This document shows positions 16,754 through 24,719 of a DNA stretch of 64,000 bases, one piece after another. Numbering within the stretch: the stretch's first letter is position 1; each line of letters begins with the position of its first letter. A model generated the notes under the pieces. It ran no database searches and was not told the DNA's origin. It worked only from the letters and a program-made list of their open reading frames with translations. Source of the DNA: Corallococcus caeni. Its GTDB lineage: Bacteria > Myxococcota > Myxococcia > Myxococcales > Myxococcaceae. The DNA is taken from assembly GCF_036245865.1 (NCBI RefSeq), contig NZ_BTTW01000014.1:47283-111282 (forward strand), given 5' to 3'. A program made the translations under genes and the position numbers.

Positions 16754-19700
16754 ATGACCCGCGATGATGAGAAGGAAATCTGGCTCGCCATCGACGAGGG
16801 CCTCCTGCCGCGAGAACACGCGGAGGCCCTGCTGGAGGAGGCCCGGCGGCGCCAACGCCGCCCGCTGGAGCTGCTGCGCGAGCGGGGCGTGGTGTCCGAG
16901 GAGACGCTCCAGTCACTGCTGAAGGACGGCGCCACCCCGGCAGGGCCCCAGCCCATGGGGGGCTCCCCTGAAGACGAGACCGCCAGCCTCGACGGGCCCC
17001 CGGGCCTCCGGGCCCTGGCGCCGCGACAGGCCAGCGCCCCGGCCTTCCCCGTCCCGGGGTGGGAGCGCTACCAGTCCGTGCGGTTCCTGGGACAGGGCGG
17101 CATGGGGCGCGTGTTCCTGGCGGTGGATCCCCGGCTGCGCCGCCACGTGGCCCTCAAGTTCGTCCGGGACGACGACGAGGCCCTGACCCGCCGCTTCCTC
17201 TCCGAGGCGCGTGCCCAGGCCAAGGTGCGTCACGAACGCGTGTGCCAGGTGTACGAGGTCGGTCACGTCGACGGGAAGGTCTTCATCGCCATGCAGTACA
17301 TCGACGGTCAGCCGCTGAGCGCCCTGGTGGGCTCGCTCACCGTCGAGCAGAAGGCCCTGGTGATGCGCGAGGCCGCCCTGGGGGTGCACGAGGCCCACCG
17401 CGTGGGGCTCATCCACCGGGACATCAAGCCCTCCAACATCATGGTCGAGCGCGCCGAGGACGGCCCGCCCCGGCCCTACGTGATGGACTTCGGCCTGGCG
17501 CGAGACTGGAACGAGTCCGTGACGGCCACCGGCGCGGTGCTGGGCACGCCCCACTACATGGCCCCGGAGCAGGCGCGCGGAGAGGTGAGCCGGCTCGACC
17601 GCCGCGCGGACGTCTACAGCCTGGGCGCCAGCCTCTACTTCCTCCTCACCGGGCAGGTCCCCATCCCGGGGGCCAACGGCCTGGAGGTGCTCAACAACAT
17701 CCCCACCACGGAGCCGCGACCGCCGCGGCTGCTGGAGCCGGGCCTGCCGCCGGATCTGGAGGCCGTCACCCTCAAGTGCCTGGAGAAGGACCGCTCCGCC
17801 CGGTACGACTCGGCGCGCGCGCTCGCGGAGGACCTGGAGCGCTTCCTCTCCGGCGAGCCCGTGCTGGCGCGCACCGGCTACGGGTATGCCCTGCGCAAGC
17901 GGTTGCGCAAGCACCGGCTCCTGGCCTCCGTGAGCGCCGCCGCGCTGGTCGCCGTGTCGGTGGCCCTGGGCTGGGGCGCGCTGGAGCGCCGCGAGGCCGC
18001 CGAGCGCGAGCGGATTGCCCAGCGCTTCACCGAGCTGGTCGAGCACCTTGAGGCCATGGTGCGCTACTCCGCGCTCTCCCGTCTGCACGACACCCGCGAG
18101 GACCGCAAGGCCCTCCAGGCGCGCATGGCGGAGCTGGAGGCGGAGATTGCCCGCGCCGGGCCACGCGCCCTGGGCCCCGGGCACTACGCGCTGGGGCGCG
18201 GCCACCTGGCGCTAGGGGACGAACCGCGGGCCCGCGAGTTGCTCGAGTCCGCTTGGCGTCACGGCTTCCACGAGCCCCGGGCCGCGTACGCGCTCGCCCT
18301 CGTGACGGGGCGGCAGTACCAGCAGCAGCTGCTGGAGGCGCAGCGGATCCGCGATCCCCGGCTCCGCGAGGCCTCCACGCGCGACGCGGAGCGCCTGTAC
18401 CGGGACCCGGCGCTCGCCTGGCTCAAGCAGAGCGAGGGCGCCCAGGTGCCGTCGGTGGAGTACGTGGCCGCGCTGGTTGCCTTCTACGAAGGCCGCTTCG
18501 ACGAGGCCCTGGCCCTGCTGGAGGGGGCCCGGCTCCGGCTGCCGTGGTTCCATGAGCTGCCCATGCTGCGTGGGGACCTCCTGGAGGCCCGGGCCTTCAA
18601 GCGCTGGAACGGAGGGGACCCCGAGGGCGCGCGCACGGACTTCGAGGCCGGCCGGAAGGCCTACGCCGCTGCCGCCGCGGCGGCGGAGAGCGAGCCCGCC
18701 GTGTACCGGTCCCTGGCCCGGCTCGAGTCCGATGCGATGGTGATGGAGCTGTATGGGAAGGGGGACGTGATGCCCCCCTACCAGCGGGCCCTGGATGCGC
18801 TCTCGCGCTGTCTCACCGTGGTCCCGGAGGACGCCGCGTGCCTGGTGCGGATGACCCGCGTCCATCACCGGCTGGCCGAGCACCTGCTCACCCGGGGAGA
18901 GGACGGGACGGAGCCGCTCGCGAAGGCGATGGATACCGCGCAGCGCGCGAGGACGGTGGAGCCCACGCGTTCGGAGGCCACGCTCTACCTGGCGCGGAGC
19001 GTCTGGCTCCAGGCGCGCTACCGCATCGAGAAGGGCGAGGACCCCCGCGAGCTGCTCGCGAAGTCCGCCGCGTTGTTCGAGAGCATTCCCGCGGCGGACC
19101 GGGACCGGGGCTTCCACGGAGACTACGGCCTCGTCTTCAAGACCTGGGCGGACTACGAGGACCAGGTGGGGGCGGACTCCCAGGGCAGCCGCGACAAGGC
19201 CATCCGCGCCTACGAGGCGGCCATCGCGCTCGACGACCGCATCCCCGAGGATTGGATCAACCTGGGCAGCGCGCTCTTCACCCGCGCGTCCCTGCCGCAC
19301 AACGCGGAGGCGGACGCGGATCTGGAGAAGGCCCTTCACGCGCTCGAGAAGGCCCGGGCCCTCAACCCCGAGCACATGGTGCCGTACTTCTACGCGGGCG
19401 AGGTCCACGCGCAGCGGGCCCGCCGGCGAAGGAATCGCGGTGAGGACCCACGCCCCGAGCTGGCGCTCGCCCTGGAGCAGTACCGGCGGGGGATCGCCAT
19501 CAACCCGAGGATTCCCAACCTCCACAACGGGGTGGGCGGTGTGCTGATGCTCCGGGCCGATGATGCGTGGAACCGGGGCGCGGATCCGCTTCCCGTGCTG
19601 GACGAGGCGCGGGCCGCCTATGCGCAGGCCATGGCGGTCGCGCCGGGGCAGGGCTTCGCGTATGCGAACCTGGGCTCGATGCTCGTCCGACGCTGCACCT

Positions 19701-20392
19701 ACATGCTCGCGCGAGGGGAGGATCCCCGCCCGAGCGGGCGCGAGGCGGAGCAGCCGCTGCGGCAGGGCCTGGAGCGGATGCCGGGGGCCGCCTGGCTGCG
19801 GGGATTGCTGGGCACGGTGTACGTCATCCAGGCCCGCTTCGAATTGGACCACGGGCGCGATCCCGGGGCCGAACTGACACGCGCCCTGAAGGAGCTGCGC
19901 GCCGCGCTGGAGAAGAATCCGCAAGACGCGGAGATGTGGCTCCAGCTGGGCAAGGCGAAAGCGATTGAAGTCCGCTGGAACGAGCAACGCGGGGCGCTGC
20001 GGGCCGGAGCACTGGAGGAGGTGGCGACGTCCTTCGAGAAGGCCATCACGCTCTCACCGGACGAGCCGGAGTACCGCCTGGAGGCCGGGCTCTTCTACCG
20101 CCACCAGGCGGAGCGGAAGCCGCGCGAGGGCGGGGAGGCCGGCCCGTGGCTCCAGCGAGGGCTGGAGCTGGCGGAGCAGGCCCTGAAGGCCCGTCCTGAC
20201 TGGCCCGTGGCCCAGGCCCTGCGTGCCAGCTTGCGTCTGGAATGGGCAGACACCGCCAGTGCCGGGGAATCCGAACACTGGCGGCGTCTTGCATTGGAGG
20301 AGCTCGCCCAGGCGCTCCAGCGCAATCCGAACCTGGATTACGAATGGGGAGGCGTGCTCACCGCGGCGCGGCGTCCTGGCGTCGGCCCCTGA
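16754..20392 (+). CDS. Membrane Ser/Thr protein kinase with TPR repeats
   Basis: The protein has 1212 residues from the ATG at 16754, preceded by an ACGAGGT site; residues of the longer frame look spurious. A helical N-terminus (about 1-60) and a Pro/Ala linker precede the kinase domain (about 105-370): glycine loop GQGGMG near 113, HRDIKPSN near 221, DFGLA near 245 and GTPHYMAPEQ. All key Hanks-kinase residues are present. One transmembrane segment (about 390-411) follows, then about 800 residues of TPR-like helical repeats outside. This is the common myxobacterial sensor-kinase layout. It is divergent from the 122-residue gene and near an FHA-like sigma54 activator, the type of protein such kinases often control. 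That link is inferred. Confidence 0.9.
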   Translation: MTRDDEKEIWLAIDEGLLPREHAEALLEEARRRQRRPLELLRERGVVSEETLQSLLKDGATPAGPQPMGGSPEDETASLDGPPGLRALAPRQASAPAFPVPGWERYQSVRFLGQGGMGRVFLAVDPRLRRHVALKFVRDDDEALTRRFLSEARAQAKVRHERVCQVYEVGHVDGKVFIAMQYIDGQPLSALVGSLTVEQKALVMREAALGVHEAHRVGLIHRDIKPSNIMVERAEDGPPRPYVMDFGLARDWNESVTATGAVLGTPHYMAPEQARGEVSRLDRRADVYSLGASLYFLLTGQVPIPGANGLEVLNNIPTTEPRPPRLLEPGLPPDLEAVTLKCLEKDRSARYDSARALAEDLERFLSGEPVLARTGYGYALRKRLRKHRLLASVSAAALVAVSVALGWGALERREAAERERIAQRFTELVEHLEAMVRYSALSRLHDTREDRKALQARMAELEAEIARAGPRALGPGHYALGRGHLALGDEPRARELLESAWRHGFHEPRAAYALALVTGRQYQQQLLEAQRIRDPRLREASTRDAERLYRDPALAWLKQSEGAQVPSVEYVAALVAFYEGRFDEALALLEGARLRLPWFHELPMLRGDLLEARAFKRWNGGDPEGARTDFEAGRKAYAAAAAAAESEPAVYRSLARLESDAMVMELYGKGDVMPPYQRALDALSRCLTVVPEDAACLVRMTRVHHRLAEHLLTRGEDGTEPLAKAMDTAQRARTVEPTRSEATLYLARSVWLQARYRIEKGEDPRELLAKSAALFESIPAADRDRGFHGDYGLVFKTWADYEDQVGADSQGSRDKAIRAYEAAIALDDRIPEDWINLGSALFTRASLPHNAEADADLEKALHALEKARALNPEHMVPYFYAGEVHAQRARRRRNRGEDPRPELALALEQYRRGIAINPRIPNLHNGVGGVLMLRADDAWNRGADPLPVLDEARAAYAQAMAVAPGQGFAYANLGSMLVRRCTYMLARGEDPRPSGREAEQPLRQGLERMPGAAWLRGLLGTVYVIQARFELDHGRDPGAELTRALKELRAALEKNPQDAEMWLQLGKAKAIEVRWNEQRGALRAGALEEVATSFEKAITLSPDEPEYRLEAGLFYRHQAERKPREGGEAGPWLQRGLELAEQALKARPDWPVAQALRASLRLEWADTASAGESEHWRRLALEELAQALQRNPNLDYEWGGVLTAARRPGVGP

Positions 20393-20462
20393 GCCGTGAA
20401 CGCCAACCCCGTTCAGGGAAGTCGCGTAACGGCCTGGCGGGTCACGTCATGAACGTAGCGCG

Positions 20463-20897
20463 CTACGGGACGGGTGTGCCGTCGTCGTTGAAGCCATTGA
20501 CGATATCGACACCGTCTTGAACCCCCGCCAGCAGCAGGAAGGGCACGGTCATGATGGAGGCTTCCTTGAAGCTGCGTGCTTCGAGCACATCAATGCTCGA
20601 GATCGCCCGCTTCTTGACCGTCCCGTCGGGCTTGTCGATGAGGTAAACGGTGTCCGCTGTCTCGTCCGTGGCGAGGAAACTCCCCTCGACGAGGGGGGCG
20701 CCCGTATTGGCGCTCGCGATGAGGGGATCCAATGTGGCCGACGAGTGGATCACCGCATTGAACACGCCATTCAGGACGTCAGCGCTTATGATCTGGCGCA
20801 GTTGCAAATTGGCGTTGATGAGGTCGTAGTAATAGACGACGTCGGAATCCGTGGGCTTGTAGAGCTTTCCGAGGAGCAGCTGACTGTCGGCACTCAT
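20463..20897 (-). CDS. 144-residue protein of unknown function
   Basis: The ATG at 20897 has AGGGGGAACAC in front, so the longer frame was shortened to it. There is no signal peptide. The sequence is moderately hydrophobic and ends IVNGFNDDGTPVP; the central part reads ATDETADTVYLIDKPDGTVKKR. No family is recognised. It lies downstream of, and in the same direction as, the 34-residue peptide gene and the sigma54 activator gene, and may be co-transcribed with the peptide gene. A weak sigma54-like match, CGGCAGG-GTTC-AGGCT, lies in the gap at 21006-21021. Confidence 0.75.
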   Translation of the reverse strand: MSADSQLLLGKLYKPTDSDVVYYYDLINANLQLRQIISADVLNGVFNAVIHSSATLDPLIASANTGAPLVEGSFLATDETADTVYLIDKPDGTVKKRAISSIDVLEARSFKEASIMTVPFLLLAGVQDGVDIVNGFNDDGTPVP

Positions 20898-21038
20898 GAT
20901 GTGTTCCCCCTGGGGTATGGTCTGCGACTTGCGCTGCTTCATGCGGCGCTGTGAACACGGGGCGCAATACCCCGACTGTTCAGGTGCCTTCGATGGGTGT
21001 TGCCGAGCCTGAACCCTGCCGGACTTCCCTGAAGCAGG

Positions 21039-21143
21039 TCAGGGTTTGGAGCTGTTGCTGGAAGGGTCGATGGTCCCGTTGCCCGTCTTCGAGTCAGGCG
21101 CACGGCTGTCGGGCGTGATGCTGTGGGGGTTGCCGCTTGACAT
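21039..21143 (-). CDS. 34-residue peptide
   Basis: A short frame from the ATG at 21143 with CTGGAGAACGT upstream, a good ribosome binding site. The peptide is Ser/Asn/Pro/Asp-rich, begins MSSGNPHSITPDSR and ends with a KTGNGTID motif and a Ser/Lys tail. The C-terminus resembles that of the 122-residue protein (RSANGTIDVSAG). The matched promoter element upstream and the shared ending suggest a truncated paralogue or a short secretion or signal peptide. No leader or cysteine is present. Confidence 0.5.
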   Translation of the reverse strand: MSSGNPHSITPDSRAPDSKTGNGTIDPSSNSSKP

Positions 21144-21193
21144 GACGTTCTCCAGTTCCTACCCGGGAGGATTCCGGGGGTGACGTCTGGCAT

Positions 21194-21209
21194 TTCAAGC
21201 AGGATGCCA
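21194..21209 (-). promoter_or_regulatory. Sigma54-like promoter for the 34-residue peptide
   Basis: The minus strand reads TGGCATC-CTGC-TTGAA with sigma54 spacing, differing from consensus mainly by GA for GC at -12. It is about 53 bases from the ATG. It shares GGCATC-N4-TTGAA and position with the element at 16581-16596. Confidence 0.5.
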
Positions 21210-21290
21210 ACCATGCAACCCCCTGCGTCCCATGGGCTTGTCACGCATGGAGTCTGTGAGGCCGGACTCGCGGTGAAGCAGCACGCCTCG

Positions 21291-21311
21291 CGACATGTCG
21301 CCGACGTGCCG
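21291..21311. repeat. Repeated palindromic element, copy 2
   Basis: CGACATGTCG followed by CCGACGTGCCG. It matches copy 1 (16649) at 18 of 21 positions in the same orientation relative to a downstream minus-strand gene, 82 bases upstream of the -24 box at 21209. It directly follows the stop codon of the sigma54 activator gene on that gene's downstream side. Confidence 0.45.
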
Positions 21312-21319
21312 CCGTCGGT

Positions 21320-22963
21320 TCAGGCGTCCTTCGGGACCAGCCCCAGCTCCTTGACGCGCCGGTTCAAGGCCCGTTTGGAGACCTCCAGGCGCCGCACCAT
21401 CTCATCCAGGTTGCCCCCGCATGCGTGGAAGCAGAGGGTGAGCTCCTCCACGCTCAGGTCGCCGGCCAGGCGGATGCTGGAGCTGCGCTCGATGAGGTCG
21501 TAGATGGAGGAGCGGGCGACGCCCAGGTGGTGGGCGGCCTTCTTGACGTCCCAGTCGTGCGCGCGCAGGGCCGCGAGCAGCTCCTCCTCGCCCACCTCCG
21601 TGGACTTGCGGCGCGCCGCGGCCTCGGGCTCTGGAGCAGGAGCGGGAGTGGGAGCGGGGGCTCCGGGTAGGGGCGTCCGGTGCGGGGCGGTTTGAGGAAG
21701 CCGCAGCTCCTGGGCGAGGCGCGCGTCCAGCTCCAGGAAGGACTGGCCCCGGCTGCCGATGACGAGCTGCTTGGCCACGTTGCGCAGCTGGCGGATGTTC
21801 CCCGGCCAGGGATACAGCAGCAGGCGCACCGCCAGCGCCGCCGGCACCCAGGGCGGGGCGTAGGGGTCGCTCGGGGTGAGGAGGTGGGCCTCTCCCAGCG
21901 CCTCCAGCTCCTGGCGGGCGAAGTGGAGGAACAGCGGGCCGATGTCCTCCCGGCGCTCGCGCAGGGGCGGGATCCGGAGCTCGTAGCCGGCCAGCCGGTG
22001 GAGGAGCGGGGCCCGGAAACGGCCGTCGGCGATCTGCGCTTCCAGGTCCGCGTCCGTGGCGGCCACCAGGCGGACGTCCGTGGCCACGGGCCGGCTGGCC
22101 CCCACCGGGTACATCTCCCCGGTCTCCAGCACCCGGAGGAGCATGACCTGCACCTCCGGGGACGCCTCGCCCACCTCGTCGAGGAAGAGGGTGCCTCCCT
22201 GGGCGGCGCGGAAGAAGCCCTCGCGGTCGCGCTGGGCGCCGGTGAAGGCGCCCCGGACGCTGCCGAAGAGCTCCGCGGCGGCCAGCTCCTTGGGGATGGC
22301 GCCCAGGTTGACGCTGATGAACGGGCCGCCGCGCCGGCTCCGCGCATGGAGGGCCTGGGCGACCAGCTCCTTGCCCGCCCCCGTCTCGCCGCGGATGAGC
22401 ACGGGCACGTCCACGTCGGCCACGCGCTCGATGTGCCGGCGCAGGCCATGGAGGGCCGCGCTCTGTCCCACCATGCCCAGGGAGGCGGGGGCGTGCGCTT
22501 CGGGCGGCGGGGCCAGGTGCAGCAGCAGCACGGTGCGCCCGGAGAACTCGAGCGGGACGCCCCGCGCGAGCTCCTCGGGGCCGAACTCGCGGCCGCCGTG
22601 GAGCGGCTCGCCCGCGCAGGTGCAGCGGCCTTCGTCTCCCGGGACGACGCGGACGCCTTCTCCCACCGGCACGAACAGGACGGGCTTGCGGCTCAGGAAG
22701 GGGTCGCCCAGCGGCAGCCCCAGCGGCTCACCCGGGCGGGTGAAGTCCGGGGCATTGCGCGAGAGCGCGACCTCCCTCCCGGCGAGGAGGCCCTGGAGCA
22801 ACAGCCGCTCCCCGATGCGCGCGGCCGTGGGATGCGAGACGAGCGTCAACGCCGGGATGGGGCGCGCGGCGGAGCGCTGTCCCCGCGGCATCGATTCGGC
22901 GGCCGTGGAGACATCCGCCGTGGCGACGGGGGCCTGGGGATCGCGAGCACCGGGACGAGGCAT
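21320..22963 (-). CDS. Sigma54 enhancer-binding protein with FHA-like domain
   Basis: The protein has 547 residues. An FHA-like N-terminus (about 38-150, with LPLGDPFLSRKP) precedes an AAA+ sigma54-interaction domain: Walker A GETGAGKE near 192-199, the sigma54-contact motif GAFTGA at 238-243, and Walker B LFLDEVGEA near 259-267. The C-terminus holds two Fis-like HTH units: one around AALRAHDWDVKKAAHHLGV, and a second ending in SKRALNRRVKELG. FHA domains bind phosphothreonine, so control by a Ser/Thr kinase such as the neighbour at 16754 is likely. The FHA loop has SRKP rather than SRxH, so binding may be altered. It is divergent from the sigma54-promoted pair at 23102. Confidence 0.9.
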   Translation of the reverse strand: MPRPGARDPQAPVATADVSTAAESMPRGQRSAARPIPALTLVSHPTAARIGERLLLQGLLAGREVALSRNAPDFTRPGEPLGLPLGDPFLSRKPVLFVPVGEGVRVVPGDEGRCTCAGEPLHGGREFGPEELARGVPLEFSGRTVLLLHLAPPPEAHAPASLGMVGQSAALHGLRRHIERVADVDVPVLIRGETGAGKELVAQALHARSRRGGPFISVNLGAIPKELAAAELFGSVRGAFTGAQRDREGFFRAAQGGTLFLDEVGEASPEVQVMLLRVLETGEMYPVGASRPVATDVRLVAATDADLEAQIADGRFRAPLLHRLAGYELRIPPLRERREDIGPLFLHFARQELEALGEAHLLTPSDPYAPPWVPAALAVRLLLYPWPGNIRQLRNVAKQLVIGSRGQSFLELDARLAQELRLPQTAPHRTPLPGAPAPTPAPAPEPEAAARRKSTEVGEEELLAALRAHDWDVKKAAHHLGVARSSIYDLIERSSSIRLAGDLSVEELTLCFHACGGNLDEMVRRLEVSKRALNRRVKELGLVPKDA

Positions 22964-22994
22964 TGGCGCGAATGTACCTCACCCACCCGGGGCT

Positions 22995-23011
22995 GGCATG
23001 TCGCGTGCTTA
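22995..23011 (+). promoter_or_regulatory. Sigma54 promoter for the 23102 gene
   Basis: TGGCATG-TCGC-GTGCTT has the exact GG-N10-GC spacing of -24/-12 promoters, with one mismatch in each conserved half. It lies between the sigma54 activator gene and its divergent neighbour. Transcription should start near 23020, leaving a leader of about 80 bases. Confidence 0.7.
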
Positions 23012-23063
23012 TGCCTGACGTCGGAGCGCACGAGACGAAGTCAAGGCGCTCTTGAACAACCCC

Positions 23064-23081
23064 ATACCCTTGCAAGGGTAT
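23064..23081. promoter_or_regulatory. 18-bp palindrome in the leader of 23102
   Basis: ATACCCTTGCAAGGGTAT is a perfect 18-bp palindrome 20 bases before the start codon and downstream of the expected transcription start. It could be an operator for a dimeric repressor or form a leader hairpin just before the ribosome binding site GGAGAACC. Confidence 0.5.
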
Positions 23082-23101
23082 CCTACCCGGAGAACCAATC
23101 C

Positions 23102-23827
23102 ATGGCGACCAATTACCAGATCAGCATCAAGATGAGCGATGAGACCCTCACCGCGCTGACGGACGGCGGGTACTACCTGTATGGCTTCAAGGGCGTGAGC
23201 ACCGCGATGAAGGGCGGGGCGCCGCTCGTCTGGTTCCAGTCGCAGGCGTACTCCCAGAGCACGGTCATCCAGTGGCAGGAGCAGTACCAGGCCTACACCT
23301 CCTCCAACGCCATCATCCCCAACGGTCAGATCTCCGCGAGCGCGGCGTACAACATCGACCTGAAGCAGACCCTGAATGTCACCGGCCAGAGCGGCATCGG
23401 GCAGGTCATCCAGGGCGGCACGCCGGGCGCCATCTCCATCGTCAACCAGACGACCCCGCCCAAGCAGTTCACGTGCGGTATCTCGCAGGTGCAGAGCATC
23501 GACGACGGCGCGTCCATCAGCACGCCCCTGTGCGCCTTCCCGCTCTACGGCACCGGTGCGGACGTCATGGCTCCCATCGAGCGCTGCCTCCTGATGTTCG
23601 CCACGCAGCAGATCAACACCGGCACGGTCATCTACAAGGCCTACAGCCAGGGCATCCTGGCGGATCTGACGGGGGCGCCGCAGCGGGTCATCTCGTTCGA
23701 CATCAACAACGGCTGGAGCTGGGGCGGCGGCTCGTGGGCCAGCAGCGTCGCGCCCCAGACGGACCTCGTTCCGCTCCTCATCTCCAGCAGCACCGTCACC
23801 GCCATCAGCCAGAAGCTCGTGGCGTAG
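23102..23827 (+). CDS. 241-residue cytosolic-type protein, paralogue A
   Basis: The ATG at 23102 follows CCGGAGAACCAATCC. The protein starts MATNYQISIKMSDETL with no signal peptide, is rich in Gln, Ser, Thr and aromatic residues, and looks all-beta (GGYYLYGFKGV, APLVWFQSQAYS, WQEQYQAYTSS, FDINNGWSWGGGSW). Two cysteines are present. It is collinear with the next gene, which has an export signal. The two are 42 bases apart and likely share the sigma54 promoter at 22995. I do not know a function; the family looks like a compact beta-sandwich, possibly lectin- or toxin-like, but this is speculation. Confidence 0.8.
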   Translation: MATNYQISIKMSDETLTALTDGGYYLYGFKGVSTAMKGGAPLVWFQSQAYSQSTVIQWQEQYQAYTSSNAIIPNGQISASAAYNIDLKQTLNVTGQSGIGQVIQGGTPGAISIVNQTTPPKQFTCGISQVQSIDDGASISTPLCAFPLYGTGADVMAPIERCLLMFATQQINTGTVIYKAYSQGILADLTGAPQRVISFDINNGWSWGGGSWASSVAPQTDLVPLLISSSTVTAISQKLVA

Positions 23828-23869
23828 GCAGCGGTCCGAGCCTCGGGTCAGGCACGAGGAAGGGGTCCC

Positions 23870-24697
23870 ATGCAGGAGCGAACTCTCATCCACATGGGGC
23901 TCCACCTCGCGGCGCTGGCCGTCCTGATGTGCGGCCCGGACGCGCTGGCGGTTCCGGCCAGCCCCTACCGGGTCACCCTCACGTTGAGCGAAGACACCGT
24001 CAGGGGGCTGGCGGAATCCGGCACCTTTCTCTATGGCTTCATGGCCGTCGGCGGCACGGATCAGGCAGCGGTGCCGCTGGTCTGGTTCCAGCTGCGTGAC
24101 TATTCGCTCACCACGACCCTTTCATGGCAGGAGCAATGGCAGGCCTATGTCTCGCTTCATGCGGCCGCTCCGTCGCCCACGGTCAACGCCAGCGCCGCGT
24201 ACGGCATCACGCCGGGCCAGACGCTTCAGGTCCAGACGCCCCAAGGCCTTGGGCAGGTCGTCGATGACGGAGTGCAGGGGGCCCTCTCCATCGTGAATCA
24301 AACGCAGGCGCCGCTCACCTGCGGCCTCTCCCTGAGGTCAGGGGGCGCCTCCGCTCCCATCGCGGCCTTTCCCCTCTACGGAAACGGGCTCCAGCTCCTG
24401 GTCCCCGTGAAGCGGGTGCTCTTGATGTTCTCCACGGTCCCGATCGAGCCGGGGACCCCGCTCCGGCGCTCGTGCGGCCCCGGGGTCCTGATGGATTTCA
24501 GCGACGCGCCGACGCGTGAGATCTCATTCGATCTCAATACCGGTTGGGATTTGAGAGGCAAGAGCTGGGCGCGGACGATCCCGGCCGGGTCGGACCTCGT
24601 CCCGCTGCTGATTGTCCAAACGGGCCCCCTGAGACCTCGTCAGCGCCCTGTGAAACCCGCTCCCGCCATCGTCCCTGCCCCATCCAAAAAACAATGA
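23870..24697 (+). CDS. Secreted paralogue B of the 23102 protein
   Basis: The protein has 275 residues. A signal peptide (about residues 1-27, ending DALAVPAS) precedes a domain alignable along its length with the previous protein: YRVTLTLSEDTVRGLAESG, LYGFMAVGG, LVWFQLRDYS, WQEQWQAYVSL, FPLYGNGLQLLVPVKRVLLMF and FDLNTGWDLRGKSW. The C-terminus adds a Pro/Lys-rich tail ending in KKQ. AGGAAGGGG precedes the ATG. It is the exported half of a cytosolic/secreted duplicate pair under one promoter, an unusual arrangement. It converges on the EEP gene. Confidence 0.8.
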   Translation: MQERTLIHMGLHLAALAVLMCGPDALAVPASPYRVTLTLSEDTVRGLAESGTFLYGFMAVGGTDQAAVPLVWFQLRDYSLTTTLSWQEQWQAYVSLHAAAPSPTVNASAAYGITPGQTLQVQTPQGLGQVVDDGVQGALSIVNQTQAPLTCGLSLRSGGASAPIAAFPLYGNGLQLLVPVKRVLLMFSTVPIEPGTPLRRSCGPGVLMDFSDAPTREISFDLNTGWDLRGKSWARTIPAGSDLVPLLIVQTGPLRPRQRPVKPAPAIVPAPSKKQ

Positions 24698-24719
24698 CGC
24701 TCAATCCCCGGCCCGTCCC

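Noticed and set aside
21006..21021. Sigma54-like match CGGCAGG-GTTC-AGGCT upstream of the 144-residue gene
   Set aside because: Spacing is right but few conserved bases match and it is over 100 bases from the start; kept only as a remark.
22880..22915. Possible third copy of the CGACATGTCG element before the 23102 promoter
   Set aside because: Only TCGGC and GACAT halves match and their spacing differs by one base; too weak in GC-rich DNA.
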